The position numbers and the translations under genes were made by a program. A DNA stretch of 11,957 bases from Nitrospinota bacterium (GTDB lineage Bacteria > JADFOP01 > DATKYB01), in NCBI GenBank assembly GCA_035528715.1, contig DATKYB010000148.1:1-11957 (forward strand), read 5' to 3'. Positions within the stretch are counted from its first letter, which is position 1, and every line of letters starts with the position of its first letter. Below, piece by piece: positions 6,708 through 11,957 of the stretch. The notes beneath the pieces are model-generated. The model was given only the letters and a program-made list of their open reading frames with translations. It searched no databases and was not told where the DNA came from.

Positions 6708-6743
6708 AAAATAGAAGAGAGCTTTTAGATATCCTTAAGGCAT
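6699..6743. repeat. Inverted repeat at the convergent gene ends
   Basis: ATGCCTTA (6699-6706) and TAAGGCAT (6736-6743) form a perfect 8-bp inverted repeat around 29 bases. Each arm contains the last Met-Pro codons and part of the stop of one gene (the stress protein on plus, the SPOR protein on minus). A T-rich run follows on the plus strand (6750-6771), so it may help terminate the plus transcript. The long loop makes this uncertain. Confidence 0.4.
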
Positions 6744-7631
6744 GATAATCTTATTTTTTATCCCTTTTTTTGAGAGAAGCTTGGAAGTTTTATTGGCGTC
6801 TTTTTCGGATGAATAAGCCCCTATTAATATCTTATATTTGACGGTATCTTCTAGACCTTTCGTTCTAAAAGGAAATATGAAAGGTGAGTATCCCATCGTT
6901 CTTAATTCTGAGTCTCTTTTTGAGGCTGATTTAAAAGAATCAAATGTATCTAACCCAAGAGAATATGGAAGTTTTAATGGATAGGCAGATTTCATCTTCT
7001 TTTTACTCTTTAAGTGAGATTTAAAATTCAAACACTCTTTTTGGTTTTCAAATCTTCCTATAAAAATTCTATAGTAACTTCCCTTCTTAGGAATATTAAA
7101 CAACCCAAAATAAGCAGGATAGCCTTCTTTTACCAAAGAGGTCATGAATCTTCGAGCATTAGCAAACTCTCTAAAAGAGGCAACATGAAGTACATACGGA
7201 TAGTGTTTATCCGCTGAAAATATCAGCGATTCATCTTTTTCTTTTATTTCTTTTTTTATTGCAATCTTTTCTACTTTATCTTTCTTAAATTTATCCTTTT
7301 TCTCAATTTCTCTTTTTTCTGTTTTTTCTTCTTTTATTGCTTCTGGAGGTTTAGCGATCTTTTCGTCTTCTCTTAAAGGACCAATATCTTTTTCTTTGGG
7401 TTTTTCTGGTTCGATCAGGGTGGTTAGCTTAACTTCTTTTAAGGGGAGAAGAAAATTAATATATGCCCATATACCAGCACCACCAATAAAAACAATTAAA
7501 AGCAAAGATAATATGACATAAAAGATTTTTATCTTATTTTTATTATTATTTTCAGCGGTTTTTGATTTCTTTGGTTTTTCTCTCTTAAACCTAATCCCAG
7601 GGCCTCTATGAATAAGATTTACATTTTTCAT
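6735..7631 (-). CDS. SPOR-domain membrane protein with two SPOR-like repeats
   Basis: About 298 residues. Numbering from the TTG at 7637, two codons upstream: basic cytoplasmic tail (1-37), one membrane segment (about 38-60), a Lys/Glu-rich linker (about 76-137), then two SPOR-like domains, 147-212 (YVLHVASFREFANARRF...YYRIFIGRF) and 228-299 (the half ending KYKILIGAYSSEKDANK). SPOR domains bind glycan strands stripped of stem peptides and often target proteins to the division septum, so this is probably a periplasm-facing peptidoglycan-binding protein. I chose ATG 7631 over the in-frame TTG at 7637; neither has a good Shine-Dalgarno. It follows the lipoprotein gene with its start 9 bases past that gene's stop and is likely translated by coupling. 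The second repeat is more divergent than the first. Confidence 0.85.
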   Translation of the reverse strand: MKNVNLIHRGPGIRFKREKPKKSKTAENNNKNKIKIFYVILSLLLIVFIGGAGIWAYINFLLPLKEVKLTTLIEPEKPKEKDIGPLREDEKIAKPPEAIKEEKTEKREIEKKDKFKKDKVEKIAIKKEIKEKDESLIFSADKHYPYVLHVASFREFANARRFMTSLVKEGYPAYFGLFNIPKKGSYYRIFIGRFENQKECLNFKSHLKSKKKMKSAYPLKLPYSLGLDTFDSFKSASKRDSELRTMGYSPFIFPFRTKGLEDTVKYKILIGAYSSEKDANKTSKLLSKKGIKNKIIMP

Positions 7632-7655
7632 TTTCAAAACTTACTTTTTTGAAAA
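7631..7655 (-). promoter_or_regulatory. Intercistronic hairpin spanning the lipoprotein stop and SPOR-gene start
   Basis: On the minus strand TTTTCAAAA and TTTTGAAAA form a perfect 9-bp stem around a 7-base loop (AAGTAAG). The loop holds the upstream gene's TAA, and the 3' arm ends on the A of the downstream ATG. No Shine-Dalgarno is evident, so ribosomes finishing the upstream gene may open this stem and restart. Confidence 0.5.
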
Positions 7656-8075
7656 GGTTGTTATATGTTTTACAACACCTTTATTATTCATGAATATAAT
7701 AACATTTTTGCCTATTTCCTTTATACTATCGTAAATCAAGATTTCTTCTGCTTCTTTTGACCAGAATAGTTTATCAGGCTTCCCATAATTTGCTATGAGA
7801 TAAGCCTTTGTGGTTTTACCGATTGTTATTTCCTTTTTCTCAGGCTCCTCTTTTTTTGCAATCTTATTCTTTTTTTTCTTCTCCTCATTTCCCTTTTTTT
7901 CTAAGGCCTTTTCTTTTTTAATCTTCTCCTTGTCCTTTTTTTTAGCGATTTTCACCTTTTTACTTTCGGAGGATTTTTTGGCAGATTTAGCACCCCCACA
8001 CCCATGAAGCAATGAAATAGCTATGATTAATGAAATAAGCCAGAAGAAATATCTGATATATAATTTTCGAAACAT
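7641..8075 (-). CDS. Lys-rich lipoprotein with BamE/SmpA-like C-terminal domain
   Basis: A 144-residue predicted lipoprotein: basic start, hydrophobic segment (about 9-24) and a lipobox-like SLLHGC with Cys26 as the likely lipidated residue. His at the -2 position is tolerated but not typical. Residues 29-82 are an extreme Lys-rich linker of KKK/KEK runs. Residues ~83-140 (ITIGKTTKAYLIANYGKP... ILIYDS...VIIFMNNKGVVKHI) follow the BamE/OmlA pattern: a G-x-T turn, helix, GxP, strand, then F-x-x-x-G-x-V. BamE assists the outer-membrane beta-barrel assembly complex, but small BamE-fold lipoproteins have other roles too. It is first in an operon with the SPOR protein. The ATG has no visible Shine-Dalgarno; its leader is almost only A and T. 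Confidence 0.75.
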   Translation of the reverse strand: MFRKLYIRYFFWLISLIIAISLLHGCGGAKSAKKSSESKKVKIAKKKDKEKIKKEKALEKKGNEEKKKKNKIAKKEEPEKKEITIGKTTKAYLIANYGKPDKLFWSKEAEEILIYDSIKEIGKNVIIFMNNKGVVKHITTFSKK

Positions 8076-8110
8076 AAAATAATTAATTTAAATTAAAGCA
8101 AAGTTAAGAG

Positions 8111-8139
8111 ATTTTAAATAAAATATTTTCAACAATCAA
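8111..8139 (-). promoter_or_regulatory. Candidate promoter of the lipoprotein/SPOR operon
   Basis: Minus-strand TTGATT (8134-8139), exact 17-base spacer, TAAAAT (8111-8116). The start point near 8104 leaves a leader of about 29 bases. Confidence 0.42.
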
Positions 8140-8260
8140 GTAATTTTTAGAATTCTTTATGAGTTCTTTATATCTATGTGAGGCTAAAATAGCTAATATC
8201 TGATTAAATTGGAATAGAAATTTTTTAAAATTTTTCTGTAGAGCCTTTTGAGGAGAATTA

Positions 8261-8341
8261 GTGATAATTGAAGGCATAGAATTAAATGTCTTGCCAAAAT
8301 CTTCCTATTTATTTGAAAAAGATCTGAGAGAATTCTTATAA
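8261..8341 (+). CDS. Possible small ORF upstream of pheA (26 codons)
   Basis: A GTG start at 8261 is preceded at 5 bases by GAGGAG (8250-8255). The frame runs 26 codons to TAA (8339-8341) and would encode MIIEGIELNV...LREFL. It contains one Tyr and two Phe, not the aromatic run of a classical phe leader. I recognise no family. It could be a small protein, a leader peptide, a gene remnant or chance; the ribosome binding site is the main support. Confidence 0.2.
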   Translation: MIIEGIELNVLPKSSYLFEKDLREFL

Positions 8342-8346
8342 AACTA

Positions 8347-8375
8347 TTGATAAATATATAGAAGTAGGATAATAT
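8347..8375 (+). promoter_or_regulatory. Candidate promoter of the pheA-hisC-tyrA operon
   Basis: TTGATA (8347-8352), 17-base spacer, TAATAT (8370-8375); GATAAT at 8368-8373 is an alternative -10 with shorter spacing. The start point would lie near 8382, only a few bases before the ribosome binding site, leaving no room for an attenuator in the leader. Confidence 0.35.
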
Positions 8376-8386
8376 GGTTTCATTTT

Positions 8387-8393
8387 GGAGGGA
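8387..8393 (+). promoter_or_regulatory. Ribosome binding site deciding the pheA start
   Basis: GGAGGGA lies 6 bases upstream of TTG 8400. An in-frame TTG at 8385 would place this site inside the coding region, so 8400 is the likely start. Confidence 0.8.
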
Positions 8394-8399
8394 GAAAAA

Positions 8400-9467
8400 T
8401 TGTCAAAGATCAATGAGCTTCGTGAAAAGATCAATAAAATTGATGAGAAGATATTAGATCTTCTCAACAAAAGGGCAAGGGGTGCCATAGAAATTGGAGA
8501 GAACAAAAAGAGGCTAAAAACGAATTTTCATGTTCCTGAAAGGGAGAGGGAGATATATTCCAGGCTGGAGCGGCTTAACAAGGGTCTTTTCCCCAAAGAA
8601 TCTCTAAAGTCTGTTTTCAGAGAAATTCTTTCAGCCACACTTTCATTAGAGATGCCCTTAAACATATCTTATCTGGGTCCTCAGGCAACCTTCACTCATC
8701 TTGCCTGCTTACAAAAGTTTGGATTTTCCGCACATTATATCTCCTTAAATAGTATTGATGAGGTTTTTAATGATGTGGAAAGGGGAAGGTCAACATATGG
8801 GGTTGTTCCTATAGAAAATTCTATAGAAGGGGTTGTAAATCACACCCTTGATATGTTTATTGAATCAAATCTTAATATATGTGCTGAGATATCCCAGGAG
8901 ATTTCTCATAATATGCTTTCTCTGGAGGATAATCTGGAATCTATCCAAAAGATATATTCACATCCCCATGCCTTGGCCCAATGTAAAGTTTGGTTGGAGA
9001 ACAATATGCCAAAAACACCTCTTCATGAGGTTTCCAGCACAGCAAAGGCAGCAGAAATGGCTTCTAAAGAGCGTAATACAGGAGCTATAGCAAGTGAGGC
9101 CGCAGCCTTTTTATATGATTTGAAAATCGTTACAAAAAGAATAGAGGATAATATAAATAATTTCACAAGATTTCTTGTAATTGGGAAGGAGCCCGTAAAG
9201 AGAACGGGAAATGATAAGACTTCGATTTTTTTCTCTATAAAAGATAGGGTAGGTGCTCTCTATGAAGTATTGGGTACTTTTTCAATAAATAAGATAAATT
9301 TAACCAAGATAGAATCTAGGCCATCAAGGAAAAAGATCTGGGAGTATATCTTTTTCCTTGATATCGAGGGCCATATAGAGGATAAAAAGATTAAAAAGGC
9401 CATAGAAGATTTAAAGGAAAAGAGTCTATTTCTTAAGATATTAGGTTCTTATCCAAAGGGGAGTTAG
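8400..9467 (+). CDS. pheA: Bifunctional chorismate mutase / prephenate dehydratase (P-protein)
   Basis: A 355-residue cytoplasmic enzyme that converts chorismate to prephenate and then to phenylpyruvate, the committed steps to Phe. Domains in order: AroQ-type chorismate mutase at about 1-85 (INELREKINKID with Arg8, LLNKRA with Arg26, Lys36); prephenate dehydratase at about 88-265 (YLGPQATFTHLA, VVPIENSIEGVVNHTLD, SSTAKAAE, and the catalytic T-R-F in NNFTRF at 253-258); and an ACT domain at about 273-350 with the Phe-binding motifs GALYEVL (285-291) and ESRP (305-308). Those motifs indicate feedback inhibition by Phe. Length is normal. It starts with TTG behind a good GGAGGG and is followed after 2 bases by the aminotransferase gene. 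Confidence 0.96.
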   Translation: MSKINELREKINKIDEKILDLLNKRARGAIEIGENKKRLKTNFHVPEREREIYSRLERLNKGLFPKESLKSVFREILSATLSLEMPLNISYLGPQATFTHLACLQKFGFSAHYISLNSIDEVFNDVERGRSTYGVVPIENSIEGVVNHTLDMFIESNLNICAEISQEISHNMLSLEDNLESIQKIYSHPHALAQCKVWLENNMPKTPLHEVSSTAKAAEMASKERNTGAIASEAAAFLYDLKIVTKRIEDNINNFTRFLVIGKEPVKRTGNDKTSIFFSIKDRVGALYEVLGTFSINKINLTKIESRPSRKKIWEYIFFLDIEGHIEDKKIKKAIEDLKEKSLFLKILGSYPKGS

Positions 9468-9469
9468 AA

Positions 9470-10558
9470 TTGAAGGAGCTTGTTGGTAAGCATATAAGGG
9501 GATTAATTCCTTATGAACCTGGAAAACCGATTGAGGAGTTGGAAAGAGAATTGGGCATTAAAAATTCTATCAAGCTGGCATCAAACGAAAGTCCTGTAAG
9601 CCCTTCACCTTTAGTGGTTCAGGCACTTAAAAAAAATTTAAAGGTTTTGAATCGCTATCCTGATGGTGGGGGGTTTTATTTAAAAAAGGCGCTATCCAAT
9701 AAAATGGGACTTAAGATGTCGAATCTTATTTTAGGTAATGGTTCTAATGAAATAATAGAGCTTATTGCAAAGACATTTTTAATGCCTAGGGAAGAGGCTA
9801 TCATGGGACATCCTGCATTTATTGTTTATCAACTATCTGTTCAAGGAGTTAATGGGAAAAAGATAATTGTTCCTTTAAAGAACCTTACCCATGATTTAAT
9901 GGGTATGGCTGCAAGGATTACAAATCAAACGAGGTTGATATTTATCGCAAATCCAAATAATCCAACGGGAACCATGGTTACAGATATGGAAATGAGAAGG
10001 TTTATGAATAAGATTCCCAAAAGAGTTATTGTTGTTGTCGATGAGGCTTATTATGAATATGTTACAAGAAATGACTTTCCTAACACAATAGACTATTTAA
10101 AAAAAGGAAGAAATATTATCATTCTAAGGACTTTTTCAAAGATTTATGGATTGGCTGGGTTAAGAATTGGATATGGAATGGCTAATGAAAAGTTAATCAA
10201 AGAGTTAAATAAAGTCCGCCAACCATTTAATACCAATTCATTAGCTCAAATAGCTGCTCTTACATCTTTAGATGATAGAGAATATATAAAAAGAAATCGG
10301 AAATCGAATAAAGAAGGAAGGGAGTATTTTTATAAGAATTTTCATGAAATGGGCCTTCAGTATACTCCTTCTGAGGCCAATTTTCTTTTGGTAAAAGTTG
10401 GTGACGGAAAGGATGTTTATAAACGACTCTTAAAAAAGGGTATTATTGTTAGGCCAATGGGAGGTTATGGTCTTCCAGAATATATCCGGGTAACAATTGG
10501 GTTCCCCATAGAAAATAAAAAGTTTATAAAGGTATTCAAAGAAGTAATAAAGTCATAG
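9470..10558 (+). CDS. hisC: HisC-family aminotransferase (histidinol-phosphate / aromatic aminotransferase)
   Basis: A 362-residue fold-type I PLP aminotransferase of the HisC family. Visible: KLASNE (35-40), the PLP phosphate-binding GNGSNE region (89-94), NPNNPTGT (161-168), DEAY (191-194), the Schiff-base Lys224 in TFSKIYGLAGLRIGYG, and the C-terminal substrate-binding Arg340 in EYIRVTIG. The family transaminates histidinol phosphate, and many members also accept phenylpyruvate and 4-hydroxyphenylpyruvate. Sitting between pheA and tyrA with no other his gene in view, the aromatic role is the better inference; the symbol follows family naming. The TTG start at 9470 lies 6 bases after AAAGGGGAG and 2 bases after the pheA stop, implying tight coupling. 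Confidence 0.93.
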   Translation: MKELVGKHIRGLIPYEPGKPIEELERELGIKNSIKLASNESPVSPSPLVVQALKKNLKVLNRYPDGGGFYLKKALSNKMGLKMSNLILGNGSNEIIELIAKTFLMPREEAIMGHPAFIVYQLSVQGVNGKKIIVPLKNLTHDLMGMAARITNQTRLIFIANPNNPTGTMVTDMEMRRFMNKIPKRVIVVVDEAYYEYVTRNDFPNTIDYLKKGRNIIILRTFSKIYGLAGLRIGYGMANEKLIKELNKVRQPFNTNSLAQIAALTSLDDREYIKRNRKSNKEGREYFYKNFHEMGLQYTPSEANFLLVKVGDGKDVYKRLLKKGIIVRPMGGYGLPEYIRVTIGFPIENKKFIKVFKEVIKS

Positions 10559-10590
10559 TTAAAAGGGTTGAAATAGCTGTATATATCATC

Positions 10591-10664
10591 AGAGATCATA
10601 TCAATAATCTCTAGATAGGAAAAGCCTTCTTCTAAATTCCATTAGAGAGATTTAGAGGTAGAAG
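10591..10664 (+). promoter_or_regulatory. Possible RNA switch masking the tyrA ribosome binding site
   Basis: CTTCTTCTAAAT (10626-10637) can pair with ATTTAGA (10650-10656) and AGAAG (10660-10664), giving 12 Watson-Crick pairs with GGT bulged, which holds the tyrA Shine-Dalgarno (AGAGGT, 10654-10659) in structure. Upstream, AGAGAT (10591-10596) pairs with ATCTCT (10607-10612). Alternatively AATCTCT (10606-10612) pairs with AGAGATT (10646-10652), which would break the masking stem. Pairings were found by eye; no energies were calculated. Confidence 0.4.
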
Positions 10665-10668
10665 AATT

Positions 10669-11535
10669 ATGGATATTTATTTTAGACGTATGACTATTAT
10701 TGGTGTTGGACTTATCGGGGGTTCTTTAGCTAGGGTATGTAAAAAAAAGAATCTTGTTGGCGAGATAATAGGGGTTGGTAGAACTGAAGGAAATTTAAAA
10801 AAAGCCAAGGAGTTAGGAGTTATTGATCAATATTATCTTAATACTAAAAAAGCTGTCAATGATGCTGATCTAGTTATTTTAGCTACACCTGTCTCATCTT
10901 TTGTTAAAATTATGAATGATATAAGACCTAATCTTAAAAAAGGCTCAATCGTTATAGATGTTGGGAGCGTTAAATTAGGTTTTTTGATAGAGGTTGAAAA
11001 TTTGTTGCCTAAAGGTGTCCACTTTGTAGGAACACATCCGATTGCAGGTACAGAAAAATCAGGAGTTGGGGCCTCTTTTTTAGAGCTTTTTCAAGGTGCG
11101 AAATGCATTATCACTCCTACTCCCAAGACCAATAAGAAAGCTCTTGATAAAGTTGTAGAGCTGTGGAGACAGACAGGATCTGATGTAATCATAATGGATC
11201 CTGCTAGGCATGATAGAATATTGTCAGCAATAAGCCATCTTCCTCATTTAATAGCTTATGCTCTAGTAAATACCATTGAAGATATTAATAATGTTGAAGA
11301 GGATGTTCTTTCTTACTCTGCTGGTGGATTTAGAGACTTTACGAGAATTGCATCAAGTTCTCCTGAGATGTGGCGAGATATATGCTTGCTGAATAAAAAT
11401 TCCATTATTGATTCCATCAATAGGTTTAAATATAACCTGGAATTACTAAAGAATTTTATAGAAAATGAAGATGGGACTAGATTAGAAGAGAGGTTTAAAA
11501 AGGCAAAGTATCTTAGAGATAATATAAATAAGTAA
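10669..11535 (+). CDS. tyrA: Prephenate dehydrogenase (TyrA family)
   Basis: A 288-residue cytoplasmic dehydrogenase that oxidatively decarboxylates prephenate to 4-hydroxyphenylpyruvate (or arogenate to Tyr). An N-terminal Rossmann fold shows GVGLIGGS (12-19); DVGSVK is at 97-102; the catalytic/substrate region GTHPIAGTEKSG (121-132) contains His123; ARHDRI and SAISHLPHL are at about 179-194; and the helical C-terminal domain has GGFRDFTRIASSSPEMW (219-235). There is no fused chorismate mutase or ACT domain, so feedback control by Tyr, if any, is not through an ACT domain. After the second beta strand the sequence is GVGR rather than the acidic residue usual for NAD-specific enzymes. ATG 10669 has AGAGGT 9 bases upstream. 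It lies 110 bases after the aminotransferase. Confidence 0.95.
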   Translation: MDIYFRRMTIIGVGLIGGSLARVCKKKNLVGEIIGVGRTEGNLKKAKELGVIDQYYLNTKKAVNDADLVILATPVSSFVKIMNDIRPNLKKGSIVIDVGSVKLGFLIEVENLLPKGVHFVGTHPIAGTEKSGVGASFLELFQGAKCIITPTPKTNKKALDKVVELWRQTGSDVIIMDPARHDRILSAISHLPHLIAYALVNTIEDINNVEEDVLSYSAGGFRDFTRIASSSPEMWRDICLLNKNSIIDSINRFKYNLELLKNFIENEDGTRLEERFKKAKYLRDNINK

Positions 11536-11544
11536 TTTTAATCA

Positions 11545-11574
11545 TTGACTAAAAAAATTAAATTATGTTATTAT
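11545..11574 (+). promoter_or_regulatory. Promoter of rpsA
   Basis: TTGACT (11545-11550), 18-base spacer, TATTAT (11569-11574), in a very AT-rich stretch. It gives a start point near 11581 and a ~31-base leader before ATG 11612. Of the promoters proposed here this has the closest -35 match. Confidence 0.55.
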
Positions 11575-11611
11575 ATTTAGTTTAAATAATGAAAAGGGGG
11601 TAAATTTTGGT

Positions 11612-11957
11612 ATGCCAAGAGATAAAGATGGAGAAGGCGTTGAGCAGGTTAAAAGGCGTTCTCGAAAGAAAGACACTCAGAATATGAATGAGTTGTATGA
11701 AAAAAGTTTTGAGAGGATAAAAGAAGGGGATATTGTAAAGGGAAAAATAATACAGTTTGAAAAAGATGTAGCGTTAGTTGATATCGGTTATAAATCTGAA
11801 GGTTACATATCATTGAATGAGTTTCCTGGTAGTGGTGTTGATCTAAAAGTTGGTGATGAGGTTGAGGTACTATTAGAGACTACGGAAGACAAAGATGGTC
11901 GGGTTGTCCTCTCGAAAGAAAGAGCTGACAAGATAAAGATTTGGGATGAATTAGAAA
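11612..11957 (+). CDS. rpsA: 30S ribosomal protein S1, 3' end outside window
   Basis: 115 codons of the N-terminus, open at the window edge. After a basic 20-residue leader comes NMNELYEKSFERIKEGDIVKG, then the first S1 (OB-fold) domain: KGKIIQFEKDVALVDIGYKSEGYISLNEF ... LKVGDEVEVLLETTEDKDGRVVLSKERADK (named only to mark the region, residues ~43-107), ending IKIWDELE. This opening is characteristic of ribosomal S1, which binds mRNA leaders and helps the 30S subunit start translation, rather than of single-S1-domain proteins such as PNPase or Tex. ATG 11612 is preceded by AAAAGGGGG at 11-base spacing. It lies 76 bases after tyrA with its own promoter; in many bacteria rpsA sits downstream of aromatic genes, so the neighbourhood is conserved. 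Confidence 0.93.
   Translation, partial: MPRDKDGEGVEQVKRRSRKKDTQNMNELYEKSFERIKEGDIVKGKIIQFEKDVALVDIGYKSEGYISLNEFPGSGVDLKVGDEVEVLLETTEDKDGRVVLSKERADKIKIWDELE

Larger units (their letters stand above)
8076..8399. other. AT-rich divergent intergenic region (lipoprotein operon / pheA operon)
   Basis: 324 bases without a conserved gene. It holds candidate promoters for both flanking operons, a possible 26-codon reading frame with a good ribosome binding site, and near-palindromic AT stretches around 8215-8238 that lack a GC core. There is no intrinsic terminator, T-box or aromatic-rich leader peptide that I can recognise. Confidence 0.6.

Noticed and set aside
7810-8007. Phe/Ser-rich open frame on the plus strand
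   Set aside because: It is the complement of the Lys-rich linker of the lipoprotein, which automatically reads as Phe/Leu/Ser-rich.
8215-8238. Near-palindrome upstream of pheA as an attenuator or terminator
   Set aside because: The arms are only A/T with no GC core, as expected by chance in such AT-rich DNA.
8261-8341. Classical Phe attenuation leader peptide
   Set aside because: The small frame has no run of Phe or Tyr codons and no terminator/antiterminator pair follows it.

Overview
The window looks like a chromosomal piece of a low-GC, Gram-negative, probably anaerobic bacterium. The Gram-negative reading rests on a BamE-like outer-membrane lipoprotein, SPOR-domain and AsmA/DUF748-like envelope proteins. 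The anaerobic reading rests on a tungsten/molybdopterin aldehyde ferredoxin oxidoreductase (AOR). Ordinary metabolic and ribosomal genes dominate and no mobile element, CRISPR array, tRNA or rRNA is visible. The mix of families resembles deltaproteobacterial, Nitrospirota-like or related uncultured lineages, but I cannot place it more precisely.

Layout: (1) 1-1810, the 3' part of an AOR gene followed by a MoaD/ThiS-type beta-grasp protein, closed by a strong symmetric terminator at 1841-1874. (2) 1889-2269, minus strand, a YkgJ-type cysteine-cluster protein converging on that terminator. (3) 2458-4304, a two-gene operon: a membrane-anchored AsmA/DUF748-like protein whose last codons carry the ribosome binding site of a KaiC/RAD55-like ATPase with altered catalytic positions. 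(4) 4330-6003, minus strand, a Na/Pi cotransporter with a C-terminal PhoU-like region, divergent from (5) 6231-6707, a universal stress protein. (6) 6735-8075, minus strand, an envelope operon: a BamE-like lipoprotein then a tandem-SPOR membrane protein, both with very lysine-rich linkers. (7) 8400-11535, a complete prephenate branch: chorismate mutase/prephenate dehydratase (pheA), a HisC-family aminotransferase and prephenate dehydrogenase (tyrA). (8) 11612 to the end, the start of rpsA (ribosomal protein S1) behind its own promoter.

How they work together: the last block converts chorismate to prephenate, then to phenylpyruvate (PheA) or 4-hydroxyphenylpyruvate (TyrA). The HisC-family enzyme is the obvious candidate to aminate both keto acids to Phe and Tyr. 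The AOR and MoaD-like pair is a redox enzyme with a companion that may serve its pterin cofactor.

Most interesting items: the AsmA-like/KaiC-like coupled pair with a catalytically atypical ATPase; an intercistronic RNA structure predicted to mask the tyrA ribosome binding site; a hairpin spanning the stop/start junction of the lipoprotein/SPOR operon; and the MoaD-like protein whose diglycine is followed by extra residues. Promoter calls were made by eye in AT-rich DNA and are tentative.
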